Positions 1 to 8,400 of a stretch of DNA of 23,624 nucleotides are shown piece after piece. Source of the DNA: a bacterium (GTDB taxonomy: Bacteria > Patescibacteriota > Microgenomatia > UBA1400 > PJMF01); assembly GCA_900299155.1 (NCBI GenBank), contig OMIS01000035.1, forward strand, positions 1 through 23,624, in the 5' to 3' direction. Position numbers and translations under genes: made by a program. Under the pieces are notes generated by a model, which saw only the letters and a program-made list of their open reading frames with translations, did no database searches and was not told the origin of the DNA. The first letter of the stretch is position 1. The number at the start of each line of letters is the position of its first letter.

Positions 1-294
1 ACGCTGGACGTTTTCAATGATAGCCAGTTCCAGCATTTCTTTTGGAGTAGTTTTCTTGATGAGTGTGGGTACTTCGGTAAGACCTGCCATCTGGGCAGCG
101 CGCCAACGGCGTTCACCAGCAATAATTTGGTAGCCAGCAGGGGTTTCAGCCACTACGAGCGGTTCAAGAACCCCATAAATTTTGATGGAATCTGCTAATT
201 CTTGAATATCTTCTTTTTTAATTTTATCGCGTGGTTGGAAGGGATTGGGTTGCAGTACTTCCACAGCAAGTGTTTGGATTGTTTGATTTGCCAT
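1..294 (-). CDS. parB: ParB/Spo0J-family partition protein, N-terminal part (runs off the window)
   Basis: Translating the minus strand from the ATG at 294 gives 98 codons open to the window edge. The visible part is the ParB N-terminal nuclease-like (CTPase) domain: LQPNPFQPR near residue 14, a GVLEPLVV stretch, the family signature AGERRWRAA, and ENVQR at the edge. In ParB proteins this region binds CTP and precedes the helix-turn-helix that recognises parS; the HTH and C-terminal dimer domain lie outside the window. The family works with ParA in chromosome segregation. No Shine-Dalgarno precedes the ATG, but a -10-like TATACA lies 11 bases upstream, so the message may be leaderless. A plasmid ParB is possible in principle, but the ribosomal-protein neighbours favour a chromosomal copy. 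Confidence 0.93.
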   Translation of the reverse strand, partial: MANQTIQTLAVEVLQPNPFQPRDKIKKEDIQELADSIKIYGVLEPLVVAETPAGYQIIAGERRWRAAQMAGLTEVPTLIKKTTPKEMLELAIIENVQR

Positions 295-305
295 ACACTG
301 TGAAA

Positions 306-311
306 TGTATA
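306..311 (-). promoter_or_regulatory. -10-like element for parB (leaderless arrangement)
   Basis: TATACA on the minus strand, 11 bases from the parB ATG; an overlapping alternative is TAGTAT at 309-314. Transcription starting about 7 bases after the box would leave a leader of only about 4 bases. No convincing -35 is seen. Confidence 0.4.
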
Positions 312-435
312 CTATTTTGATTTAATTATCTAGGTGTATTTTTGCTTCAGTTGGAGGGATGTAGCAAACTGCTTTTTAGACGCATTAGCTAATGGCTTAT
401 TTTATACTTAGCAGCACAAAACACATGTAAACCTC

Positions 436-460
436 AAAAAGTAGTTAAAAAATAACTTTT
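436..460 (-). terminator. Weak A/T-rich hairpin after rpmA
   Basis: Immediately after the rpmA stop the minus strand reads AAAAGTTA, a T-rich loop, then TAACTACTTTTT. This can fold into an imperfect A/T stem with a two-base bulge ending in T's. It could terminate the ribosomal-protein operon, but the stem is weak. Confidence 0.3.
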
Positions 461-463
461 GAT

Positions 464-721
464 TTATTGGGAAATAACGCTGACGACGGTTTTGCCAAGG
501 CGTTTGCCGAAAGCAACGGTGCCAGCTACCATTGCAAAAATGGTGTGGTCACGACCAATGCCGACATTCATACCTGGTTTGTATTTTTCACCACGTTGGC
601 GAACGATGATCATACCTGGTTTGGTACTAGTACCACCAGATAATTTGATACCAAGGCGCTTACCATGGCGTTTACTTTGTGGATGTTGTCGGACTGAACC
701 TGATGCTTTGACGTGTGACAT
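464..721 (-). CDS. rpmA: 50S ribosomal protein bL27
   Basis: An 85-residue protein of the size expected for bL27. It has the diagnostic basic N-terminus (KASGSVRQ, SKRHGKRLGIKL, then GG.STKPG..I.RQRG) followed by the small beta domain with YKPG.NVG.GRDHTIFA. bL27 is a large-subunit protein whose N-terminal arm reaches the peptidyl-transferase centre. There is no Firmicutes-type N-terminal cleavage extension; the protein starts directly with MSHVKASGS. It begins 3 bases after the stop of the TRM11-like gene, so translation is probably coupled to it; a TATAAA 12 bases upstream could also give a leaderless transcript. The usual neighbour rplU lies one gene upstream, separated by the methyltransferase. 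Confidence 0.97.
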   Translation of the reverse strand: MSHVKASGSVRQHPQSKRHGKRLGIKLSGGTSTKPGMIIVRQRGEKYKPGMNVGIGRDHTIFAMVAGTVAFGKRLGKTVVSVISQ

Positions 722-724
722 ATT

Positions 725-1882
725 TTATTCTGGTTTATATGTAAATTGATAAATTTGTCTGGAAATCACTGCTTGAGGGCGATGATAAACCACACTTTCA
801 GAAGTAGTAGTGTACCCAAAGTGGGCTAATTTGTCAATTAAAGCTTTCAGAGTAACGGTGGGATATCCAGGTGTGTGTTCACTCAAGACTGCGGGGAAGA
901 CGCAGACAATTTTTGCTCCAGGAGCGAGTACGTTTCTCCATTGCTTAAATGCACCCAAGTACAACTTTTCAATACCTTTGAAAATATTAGGAAGTTGCTC
1001 TGGTTGTGGACGTGGTTTACCCAAGAATGGCTCAGTGACTAAATACTGAATCTTCTGATTTTTTGGTAAGACCAATTGTGTCGCATCTTGGTTCAAAACA
1101 GTGGCTTCAGGAATGGTTTCGATAATCTGTTCACGATACCACTCTATGTTGCCGCGTGCACCTGCAGTGGCCTCTGCGTCAAGATCACTACCAATTACTC
1201 TGATTTGCCGCTCTAAACCTTCAAGCAAAATTGTGCCTGTACCACAGAATGGATCAAGCAGTACACTGTCTTTGTCTGGATGTGGGCCAACGGCCAAGTT
1301 CACCATCATACGAGCTACCTTAGGAGGCAACATACCTTTTTTGCGGTCTGCGTATGGTTTCATGCGGTCTCTGACGGTCCATTGATCAATATCTTGAACT
1401 GCGACGGTTTTGGCTAAAACTAAGTAGTTTGCAGCTTGAATGACAGAGATCTCAGTTACTTTTTGGTGTGAAAGCACCGCACTGGACAAGCCATGGCGTG
1501 AACCATCCACATATCGCGTGATAACGCCATCGCGTTTGAGTATTGCTTTAATCTCACCTGCTTCGATCATCTCGAGATGGTCTCTGCCAAGTTCTGCAAC
1601 TGAGAAATCCTTAACAAACTCTGCTCTGATGTACTCTGTAATTTCAGTTTTAATGGTAGCAATTTCAGCATGCACCTCGAGCGGTTTGATAACTTGGAAG
1701 ATTTTGACAGTGCCACCAAGTATCTCAATCAACTGCTCAGGAGTAAAATCTGTGTCAGTCAAAGTTGTAGAAATAAGTTGGTCACTGAGTTCCTCAAACT
1801 GAGCATCAGGCAAGATCGCTTGCAGTTCTATACGAGAAAGTTCAGGCGTATTGCCGAGCAAAAAAATAAATGTGGCTGACAT
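725..1882 (-). CDS. TRM11/Trm-G10-like RNA methyltransferase (THUMP-like N-terminus plus Rossmann domain)
   Basis: A 385-residue protein. Residues about 1-160 form an N-terminal region resembling the ferredoxin-like/THUMP part of TRM11-type tRNA guanosine-N2 methyltransferases. Residues 171-198 carry the family linker RDRMKPYADRKKG followed by LPPKVARMMVNLA. The SAM-binding Rossmann fold follows, with motif I LLDPFCGTGTIL (208-219) and the acidic end of strand 2 at GSDLD (231-235). Motif IV, normally (D/N)PPY, reads TEPFLG at 283-288, so substrate-base recognition may differ. The predicted role is SAM-dependent methylation of tRNA or rRNA guanosine; the substrate cannot be read from sequence. 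It sits between rplU (21-base gap) and rpmA (3-base gap) in one transcription direction. A TATACT box 11 bases before the ATG suggests its own leaderless start. Confidence 0.85.
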   Translation of the reverse strand: MSATFIFLLGNTPELSRIELQAILPDAQFEELSDQLISTTLTDTDFTPEQLIEILGGTVKIFQVIKPLEVHAEIATIKTEITEYIRAEFVKDFSVAELGRDHLEMIEAGEIKAILKRDGVITRYVDGSRHGLSSAVLSHQKVTEISVIQAANYLVLAKTVAVQDIDQWTVRDRMKPYADRKKGMLPPKVARMMVNLAVGPHPDKDSVLLDPFCGTGTILLEGLERQIRVIGSDLDAEATAGARGNIEWYREQIIETIPEATVLNQDATQLVLPKNQKIQYLVTEPFLGKPRPQPEQLPNIFKGIEKLYLGAFKQWRNVLAPGAKIVCVFPAVLSEHTPGYPTVTLKALIDKLAHFGYTTTSESVVYHRPQAVISRQIYQFTYKPE

Positions 1883-1893
1883 GATTACAGTAT

Positions 1894-1899
1894 AGTATA
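1894..1899 (-). promoter_or_regulatory. -10 element TATACT before the methyltransferase gene
   Basis: TATACT on the minus strand lies in the 21-base gap after rplU, exactly 11 bases before the ATG at 1882. A second overlapping TATACT is at 1889-1894. There is no Shine-Dalgarno, so a leader of about 4 bases is predicted. No clear -35. Confidence 0.45.
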
Positions 1900-1903
1900 C
1901 CGG

Positions 1904-2218
1904 TTAAGCGGCAATGCTTTCCACGGTAACTGTGGTAAGGTGTTGGCGATGTCCTCGGGTTTTGCGGTACCGTGATTTAGATTTATATTTGAAGACACGG
2001 ATTTTGTCGCCTTTTGAGTGGTCTTCGACTTTCAAAACAACTTTCGCACCTTTGACTAATGGAGTACCAATCTGGACTGCTTCACCTTCACCAACGAGTA
2101 AAACGTCAGTAACAGTGATTTTTTCACCAGCTTCAGTCTCCTGTCGATCAATGACCAACTTGTCCTGAGGAGCTACTTTATATTGTTTTCCAGCGATTTG
2201 AATAATTGCGTATGACAT
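1904..2218 (-). CDS. rplU: 50S ribosomal protein bL21
   Basis: A 104-residue protein of full bL21 length. The N-terminus has the hallmark AGKQYKV (family GGKQYxV), and the C-terminus has the conserved basic RNA-binding stretch FKYKSKSRYRKTRGHRQHLT. bL21 binds 23S rRNA in the large subunit. It starts 25 bases after the end of rodA and is preceded by a consensus extended -10 (TGCTATAAT) 11 bases before the ATG. Expression is therefore probably driven from its own promoter with a leaderless message. Next downstream are the TRM11-like methyltransferase and rpmA. Confidence 0.97.
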   Translation of the reverse strand: MSYAIIQIAGKQYKVAPQDKLVIDRQETEAGEKITVTDVLLVGEGEAVQIGTPLVKGAKVVLKVEDHSKGDKIRVFKYKSKSRYRKTRGHRQHLTTVTVESIAA

Positions 2219-2229
2219 AACAAGACGGT

Positions 2230-2238
2230 ATTATAGCA
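2230..2238 (-). promoter_or_regulatory. Extended -10 promoter element of rplU
   Basis: The minus strand reads TGCTATAAT, a perfect extended -10, with 11 bases between the last T and the rplU ATG. The predicted leader is about 4 bases. No good -35 is visible, which the extended -10 may compensate. Confidence 0.6.
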
Positions 2239-2243
2239 CGACT

Positions 2244-3299
2244 TCAGGTGATATGTAGTGCCGATTTATTAGGAATATGTGAAATGACATTTTGAGCCAT
2301 CCCAAGGACAATTGCCAGACTCATTACGGAGCTTCCGCCATATGACATCAGTGGTAAGGTAACCCCGGTAATGGGCAGTAATCCCAGATTCATATGAATA
2401 TTAATTGAAGCTTGAAGTAAAACTGCCATTGCTACTGTGCTCAGAAACAATTTTTCCTCTGGAGTAGTGGCTTTTCTACTTTGTGTGAAGAGAAATGTAA
2501 TGAGTGCCCCGTAGGCTGCCACTAGAACTAAACAACCCACAAAACCGTATTCTTCAGCAAAAGACGCAAAAATGAAGTCAGTATGTCGTTCTGGCAAAAA
2601 GCGTAAGTGTGACTGTACCCCCTGCCCGAGTCCTCTGCCGATAAATTGGCCTGAACCAACAGTGATTAAAGCCTGGTGAGCATTGTAGTTATCGGCACTT
2701 TCTGGGTTCAAAAAGGACATGAAACGCACTTTTTGGTAGTCTTCAAGGACGAAATGCCAGGCTGCGTACGTCCCAACTACCGCAAGTACAAACAGTGGCA
2801 AGAAATGTTTCCAGCTAAATGGGACTAAAATCAAGAGTGTTAAGACGGGGAAAGCGTATGTAAGCATCGAACCTAAGTCTGGTGCAATTAAGATAAGTGC
2901 TGCGGGCAATCCCATGCAGAGAAAAAACTTGAACAGGACTGCCCAGTTGTAGGTTTTGGTCTGCGTCAAGACAGTTAAGAGACTAAAAATAGTAAGTGGC
3001 AGTGCCAGTTGTGAGGATTGGATCGTGAAAAATCCAAGATCAATCCATCGGTGGGTGTTGCGGGTGGGGCCAAAGAGAAATAGTGGTATGAGTAGTAAGA
3101 TTATTCCAAGTACATATAATGGCCAGCGCAACTGGAGTAACCGAGTAAATGGTACTTGAGATTGCAGATAGAAAAAAACGCCACCAATTATGAAAAAGAT
3201 GAGCTGTCGATCTGCTAGATCTGGTGCCACACTACTGAGTGTCTGAACACTCAAAAGTGCAAAGATGAAAAAGCACGCGGGCAAAAACCAATTTCGCAT
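2244..3299 (-). CDS. SEDS-family peptidoglycan glycosyltransferase (RodA/FtsW/SpoVE)
   Basis: A 351-residue polytopic membrane protein with about ten hydrophobic segments and the SEDS signatures: LPERHTDFIFASFAEEYGFVG in the middle of the C-terminal half, containing the conserved Asp region, and GVTLPLMSYGGSSV near the C-terminus. SEDS proteins polymerise lipid II into glycan strands at the cytoplasmic membrane, with a class B penicillin-binding protein partner; no partner is encoded here. Length and sequence fit RodA slightly better than FtsW, but the two cannot be separated safely. A TATACA lies only 6 bases before the ATG and no Shine-Dalgarno is seen, so translation is probably leaderless. 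It lies immediately upstream of rplU on the same strand. Confidence 0.92.
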   Translation of the reverse strand: MRNWFLPACFFIFALLSVQTLSSVAPDLADRQLIFFIIGGVFFYLQSQVPFTRLLQLRWPLYVLGIILLLIPLFLFGPTRNTHRWIDLGFFTIQSSQLALPLTIFSLLTVLTQTKTYNWAVLFKFFLCMGLPAALILIAPDLGSMLTYAFPVLTLLILVPFSWKHFLPLFVLAVVGTYAAWHFVLEDYQKVRFMSFLNPESADNYNAHQALITVGSGQFIGRGLGQGVQSHLRFLPERHTDFIFASFAEEYGFVGCLVLVAAYGALITFLFTQSRKATTPEEKLFLSTVAMAVLLQASINIHMNLGLLPITGVTLPLMSYGGSSVMSLAIVLGMAQNVISHIPNKSALHIT

Positions 3300-3305
3300 G
3301 AGTAC

Positions 3306-3311
3306 TGTATA
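3306..3311 (-). promoter_or_regulatory. -10-like TATACA before the SEDS gene
   Basis: TATACA on the minus strand, 6 bases from the ATG. The predicted transcript would begin at or next to the start codon. No clear -35. Confidence 0.35.
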
Positions 3312-3393
3312 CCAGAAATTAGCTGGATGGTGCTATTGGGAAAAGAATTCTTAAAAACTGCCCGTGTGAGTTATCGTAAAGAGTATATTTTAT

Positions 3394-3897
3394 TTATACG
3401 TATGTAATATTTTCAAAGTCTTGTTTGACTGTACTAAATGCTATTTTTTGATCTGCTTTGTGATCTATAAACAGCTGAACATCCATTTTAATCCCTGGCA
3501 CTGAAATTTTTTTAACGGCTTCGACAGGATCCAACCATTCAAATGCGGAATGTTCTGCACTGAGCTGCAAGTCTATACTTTCTGTCGTGCAGTGAAAAGT
3601 AAAACCATGAATCTCAGTTTCTGCAGATTTTGTCCCACGGTAAAAGTGCCAGACTCTCAACAAGCGTTTAATTTCAAATTCTCTAATGCCGGTTTCTTCA
3701 AACATTTCTCGATGTAAGGCATCAAATAATTCTTCATGCTGATCGATTCTTCCATATGGAATTTCCCACTCTCCCTTTTGGAAGTCTGAACCATCTCTAC
3801 GGACACACAGAATTTTGCCTGAAGGAGTGTGTTCTAACAAACATCCCACCCCAATCATGAACGTACCAATTTTATTTCCTGTCATAGCTTCCTTCAT
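3394..3897 (-). CDS. Nudix hydrolase
   Basis: A 167-residue protein with an intact Nudix box (GX5EX7REUXEEXGU): G-RIDQH-E, seven residues, then REMFEETGI. The catalytic Glu residues of the REUXEEXG helix are all present. Nudix enzymes hydrolyse nucleoside-diphosphate-linked compounds; the substrate cannot be told from this motif alone. The N-terminus (GVGCLLEHTPSGKILCVRR) gives the first beta strands of the fold. A second start four codons in (ATG at 3885) is better placed behind AAGGA and may be the true one. The gene lies upstream of the SEDS gene in the same direction with a 94-base gap that holds no obvious terminator. Confidence 0.93.
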   Translation of the reverse strand: MKEAMTGNKIGTFMIGVGCLLEHTPSGKILCVRRDGSDFQKGEWEIPYGRIDQHEELFDALHREMFEETGIREFEIKRLLRVWHFYRGTKSAETEIHGFTFHCTTESIDLQLSAEHSAFEWLDPVEAVKKISVPGIKMDVQLFIDHKADQKIAFSTVKQDFENITYV

Positions 3898-3956
3898 TTT
3901 GGATAAGATGAGTCTATCACAAGTATTTGCAACACGTCATAGGTTATATTATGAAA

Positions 3957-3986
3957 TTGGCCTGCTGAAGTTTTTCAGCAGGCCAA
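3957..3986 (-). terminator. Perfect 13-bp hairpin terminator
   Basis: TTGGCCTGCTGAA at 3957-3969 pairs perfectly with 3974-3986 around a 4-base loop. On the minus strand it is followed by TTTCATAATAT, a short U-rich tract. It lies 59 bases past the stop of the secreted-protein gene that ends at 4046, so it probably ends that transcript. Confidence 0.75.
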
Positions 3987-4045
3987 ACAATTAAACTCGC
4001 TTACTTTTATGTATTTCTACGCGCACACTATATTGCGAGGTATGC

Positions 4046-4567
4046 CTACTCCGCTCTACGAGTCATTGGACGTGACCAACGGCCATCATTCTTCTTAATA
4101 CGGAATTGATAGTTCTTACCTTCTTGTAAGCCACCAATTGTTTTACTTCCCTCGTTACAGTTTGCTTGGGTACTGTATGGCCAACCAGCTTGCCCTGCCA
4201 TTCTATATTGAATATAACAGGTGCCATCTCGCATACTCCAAGTAAGTTTGACTTCTCCGTCTGTATTTACTTCATCTGCGTCATCCCAGTTCCAGCCGTG
4301 GTTGTCCCAATCATTCCAGTGGTGTTTCATTCCACCATTTGCGGACATACCACTGCTCTGGCGTTGCTCTTGGTGTACATCTGTTGTGGACTTGAATTCA
4401 TGTTTGCCACTACAGTTTGTGCCTTCACAACTGGATGAAAAAGAAGTTTCTGAGGAGAAACTTTGCCGCTGTTGTTGCATGGTTTGTGCGCTGACAGGAG
4501 TGACAGCCACTACAAGTCCTGCACCCAGGGTGATACTTGCTACACTCAGTTTTTGAAGGATGTTCAT
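4046..4567 (-). CDS. Small secreted protein with C-terminal FN3-like beta domain
   Basis: I place the start at the ATG at 4567, because AGGAAAGG lies 5 bases upstream and a clean signal peptide follows (MNILQKLSVASITLGAG, cleavage after SAQ). A longer frame from 4612 adds 15 residues and would bury the signal. The mature protein, about 145 residues, starts with a Gln/Ser-rich region holding a CEGTNC pair, then a His/Trp/Asp-rich segment (HHWNDWDNHGWNWDD). It ends in a FN3-like fold (VKLTWSMRDGTCYIQYRM, then LQEGKNYQFRIKKNDGRWSR). Similar C-terminal strand patterns occur in the two large neighbours upstream. Function unknown; extracellular location likely. A perfect 12-bp palindrome TGGTATATACCA (4600-4611) lies in the upstream region. 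Confidence 0.75.
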   Translation of the reverse strand: MNILQKLSVASITLGAGLVVAVTPVSAQTMQQQRQSFSSETSFSSSCEGTNCSGKHEFKSTTDVHQEQRQSSGMSANGGMKHHWNDWDNHGWNWDDADEVNTDGEVKLTWSMRDGTCYIQYRMAGQAGWPYSTQANCNEGSKTIGGLQEGKNYQFRIKKNDGRWSRPMTRRAE

Positions 4568-4653
4568 CTCGACCTTTCCTATAACAAATATAGTAGTGAT
4601 GGTATATACCAAATTTGGAGTGTTGTAAAGCAGAATGCGGTAAGAATCAGTGA

Positions 4654-5409
4654 TTATTTAAAATGCAGTGTTTCTAGAATTTTAATGATTTCTGCTTTTC
4701 TCTCTGGAGGCATATTTGTCTCTACCTCAGGCTTCTGCCCAGTACAGCCTTTTTCAGAAACTATTTCAGTAACTTGTACTACTAGTTCGGGTACAAATCT
4801 TAAGTAATTCGTACGCGCACTACCACCTGAATAACATTTTCCTTCATCATCCGTGGGGAATCCTTCTCCAAATGTTTCTTCAGTAAAAGTATATTTTTTC
4901 CCGCCGATGGTTATTGGTTCAAATAAAGGGTCTGTTTCCACGCCTGCACTGCTGATCATGGAAGATAGTGGAGCAGTTTCAGAATATTTTGGAGACTGCG
5001 TGAGATCAACAATCCTGAAAACCTCTTTGCCTGTGGTTGTCTCGTTTAGTAAAATCATAGCTAAATTTTCATTTTGTGCATCATAGGGTTTGTAGACTTT
5101 TGTAAATTTTTTAGTGTCATAGGTAAACTCAAGATTGGAAAGTTGGTGTTCAGTATTTTTTTCTGTGCTAGCGCTTGCAGCTGGCTCTGTTGTTGTAGCT
5201 GGTATTTTTGATTCAGTTTCAGAAGTAACTTGTGTTTGAATCGGGACTTGTGCTTTACCATAGTAGTAGCCTACCGATGCTGCAACTACGATAGACAGTA
5301 CAAATCCAACTATGAGTGGAATAGCAGATTTTTGTGGTGGTGTAGTTGTCTTGAAATCAGTATCAGGAGTGTTCTCAAGTGCTGTTGAAGTTGTATTTAA
5401 ATCTTGCAT
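4654..5409 (-). CDS. Single-pass membrane-anchored protein, unknown function
   Basis: A 251-residue protein with a short polar cytoplasmic N-terminus (Thr/Pro-rich, residues 1-27), one strong transmembrane helix (about 29-50, IPLIVGFVLSIVVAASVG), a Thr/Glu/Ser-rich linker (51-90) and an extracytoplasmic alpha/beta domain. That domain begins with NLEFTYDTKKFTKVYKPY and holds two Cys (KCYSGG and KGCTGQ) that could pair. This organisation, often with a linker and a domain beginning LEFTYD, is a type I associate with CPR surface proteins; I do not recognise a named family. Start context: no Shine-Dalgarno; TATGAT lies 14 bases upstream. It sits between the glycoside-hydrolase-like gene and the small FN3 protein on the same strand. 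Confidence 0.75.
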   Translation of the reverse strand: MQDLNTTSTALENTPDTDFKTTTPPQKSAIPLIVGFVLSIVVAASVGYYYGKAQVPIQTQVTSETESKIPATTTEPAASASTEKNTEHQLSNLEFTYDTKKFTKVYKPYDAQNENLAMILLNETTTGKEVFRIVDLTQSPKYSETAPLSSMISSAGVETDPLFEPITIGGKKYTFTEETFGEGFPTDDEGKCYSGGSARTNYLRFVPELVVQVTEIVSEKGCTGQKPEVETNMPPERKAEIIKILETLHFK

Positions 5410-5459
5410 ATGTGTTCAGTTTATCATATATAGTATTTGGAAGTCTGTATAAATAGTTT

Positions 5460-8400
5460 TCATTTCCAGAACAACAACTTTTCCCAGAATGACTTACTAC
5501 TTCTTACTTGCTGTGAGTTCCCATCTCCTGTTGTGGACGGTACAGTTGATGCAGTTGGCGTAGCAAAAATTTCACTTGGTTTCATGGTTGGGTTTGGAGA
5601 GATTGGAACTGCATCCATTGTTTTTTGTAATAGGTTTCTCGTAGTTGTTGCAGCTGCCTGAGTACTCTTTTGAGTAGAGATGCGTGAAGTTGGACTGCTA
5701 ACAAATTTTTGTGCTTTACTCGTAAACTTTACAGTAAATTCATTAGACCAATCACTTGTAGCACATCCATGTACAGCTTGTATTTGAAAAACGTAGGTAT
5801 TGCCAGGAATAAGGTAATTCACTGCTTTAATACGATCTCCTTTTTGTGCAAAGTTCAGCTGTCCAAACTCCCAGTCACGATCGCTTCTTCTAAAGCGCAA
5901 GTGATAAGAATTGTATGGATCGCTACCATCAGTAAAGAACAATTGTATGCTAGATTTATTCAACATCTTGGCAGCATATAGCTCAGGAGGTCTTCCTGGT
6001 TTTAGATCGGTACATTCCCCACTCAATGTTGAGCTAGTGGTATGAGATTCTGAGTTGGTTGTTATACTGGGTACAGCTGTGGGGATTGGTGTCGGTGTGG
6101 CCGCCACATAACTAATACCACCCGTTCCACTGAGTTCATCTACATTCCAGTATGTTTGCCCATCAATGGTAACAACACTTACATTGCTGCTTGCAGTGGT
6201 AAGACGATAGCCGTTGGTACAACTGGTTGTGACATCTGTCAGTGTGCTGGCATCAGGACAGATATATACGGCAGTATCACCAGCCGCTTTGGGAATGTAC
6301 AAGCTAAATGTACTTCCAGAAATTCCTGGCAGGTTTGCAATTCCACCAGCGTAATGCACTACCGCACTTTTCTCTCCTGAAGCAGTAAATAACCCTGACC
6401 AATCACGATTTGATGAAAAATCTACAGGAAACTCGGCAACCTTTTTACCACTACTCTGTTCTACGAGTCCCACAGTTTGTGTCCCCCATTGTGCGCTAGA
6501 CGTTACATCAGTGCTCCAATCTCCTGTCTTTACCACACTAAATCCAGATAAAATATTAGAAAGTGTTTTCTTTTTATCTGCCATGGTGTTGTCGTATTGA
6601 GTCACAATTGGATAGCCAGCAGAACCGGTAGCAAAAGCACTGATCACGTCGGTCTGGGTAGTACTTGAAGCAGCAACTTGCAATACTAAATCTGAAGCAA
6701 GTTCCGCATCACTTACCGTGTAACTATACGGTGTATTAGTGATGGTTCCACCTGAAACTGTATACAAAGTCAGTGCAGTGCCATCTAGTAAAACAGAAAT
6801 ATTTTTACTTTCAGTAAATCTGAACTCAAGCGTAAATGCACTGGTGGATAATCCGCTATCAGTGTTTTCCACCGTTGATGCTACTTCTGTGCCGTCTATA
6901 TAGAATCTCCAACGCTTGGTACTTTCTTCTCTGCGCACATCAAGAATTTTATTTACACCTGCGGCTTTCAAGTTGATTCCCACTTTTGGACCACCACTGG
7001 TGGGGCGACTACTCTGTTGGAGCGTGAGTTTAATTCCCACAGGTATCTTATACGGCAAGGCATCAGATGCATAACTTTCACCAGCAGGTAGTGTGACGCC
7101 ACCAGGTAAATTACTGGTGCCTTCAATACCATTTATTTTTGCAGTGCCAGTACTTGTACCTTGCATCAATGAAAGTGGCGCTTCCCCATTTGCGTCAAAT
7201 TTATTAGTAAAAATTCTCTTGAACATCGCTGCTGCAAGTTTGCCGGTACCATCAATATCCACCAATCCAAATGGATCACGGTAGACATTTTCCGGATGGT
7301 CAAGTCCACTCCAGACTGAAACACCATCGATATACTTTTGTTCTGCCCAATAACTAAACTCAGCAATAGCACGTTTCTGCATCAGTTCAGTGCTCGGCGT
7401 AGTTGGATGGTGTCCGACTGGTTTATCCCAGAACCCATCAGCAATTACCACGCCATCGTCATCATTGTGACTGGGGTGCCCAAACTCCATCAAAATCACT
7501 GGTTTATTACTGGTGTTATTTGATAAGACATAGTTGAAAATAAGTGGTGGCACTGAGTACTCCCAGTAGCCATTATCTGCCCAGAGAAATGAGTTAAATA
7601 CATAGGCATCAGAAATTTCATAGATAGAGCGTGAACCACTCGGTGCACCTCCAAATGTGCGGGGGACATTGTCATGGGTAGATGTATTTATCCAAATGGG
7701 TGTATCGGGTAGCACACTGTTGAGCTCAGTTTTAATTTCACGCAACCAGGTCAAAATATTGACTGCTCTACTACTGTCGCCCCAAGCACCAAAACCATCT
7801 GGTTCATTAATGATAATTACCGCAGGAATATTATCCTTAGTGGCAAACATATCTGCCAGCCAATGTGCGTATTCTTTGTGGTACGTCAGATGATCTACTA
7901 GTGTTGTGCCTACCCCAAATTGGGTGGCATCACTGGTTTCCATTTCTTGAAATAATGAGGGGACAACATCAAGTCCTTCTGCATCGGCCAAGTCAATAAA
8001 GGTAGAAAGTTTTGCGCGCATCGCATCATTCTTGGTGCCTGCGCCGTCAGTAAAATCCAGTTGCCCACTTTTACGATGTTCAAGGTCATAAAAAACAAAG
8101 ACACGCACCATATTGATACCGAGTTCAGTTTTCATAGTATGCAAATCTTCCGCAATTTCTGCGTCAGTAATTGTGCCTCGCAAATATGCCGGCCACCAGT
8201 CTGGAGAAGTGGCGTTCTTAGGCCAGTACATGGCACCTTTGAGCCGTTCACCTTGTGTGGTGAGGTTCTGCGTGGTGCGGTGAGCCGTTACGCTTAATCC
8301 ATACTTTGTTTTTAAGTAATCAATCACAATTTGTTTCTGTGAAACAGAAAGTTTTGCATTAAAAACTAAGAGTTCAGCAATATCATGTTGGCCTTTGAAT

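Noticed and set aside
4600..4618. Palindromes TGGTATATACCA and CCAAATTTGG upstream of the small secreted protein
   Set aside because: They are short and A/T-rich, with no -35/-10 pair clearly placed around them, so they are not claimed as an operator.
4463..4807. Plus-strand 114-codon frame
   Set aside because: It lies opposite the signal peptide region of the secreted protein and the end of the membrane-anchored protein, both well supported on the minus strand.
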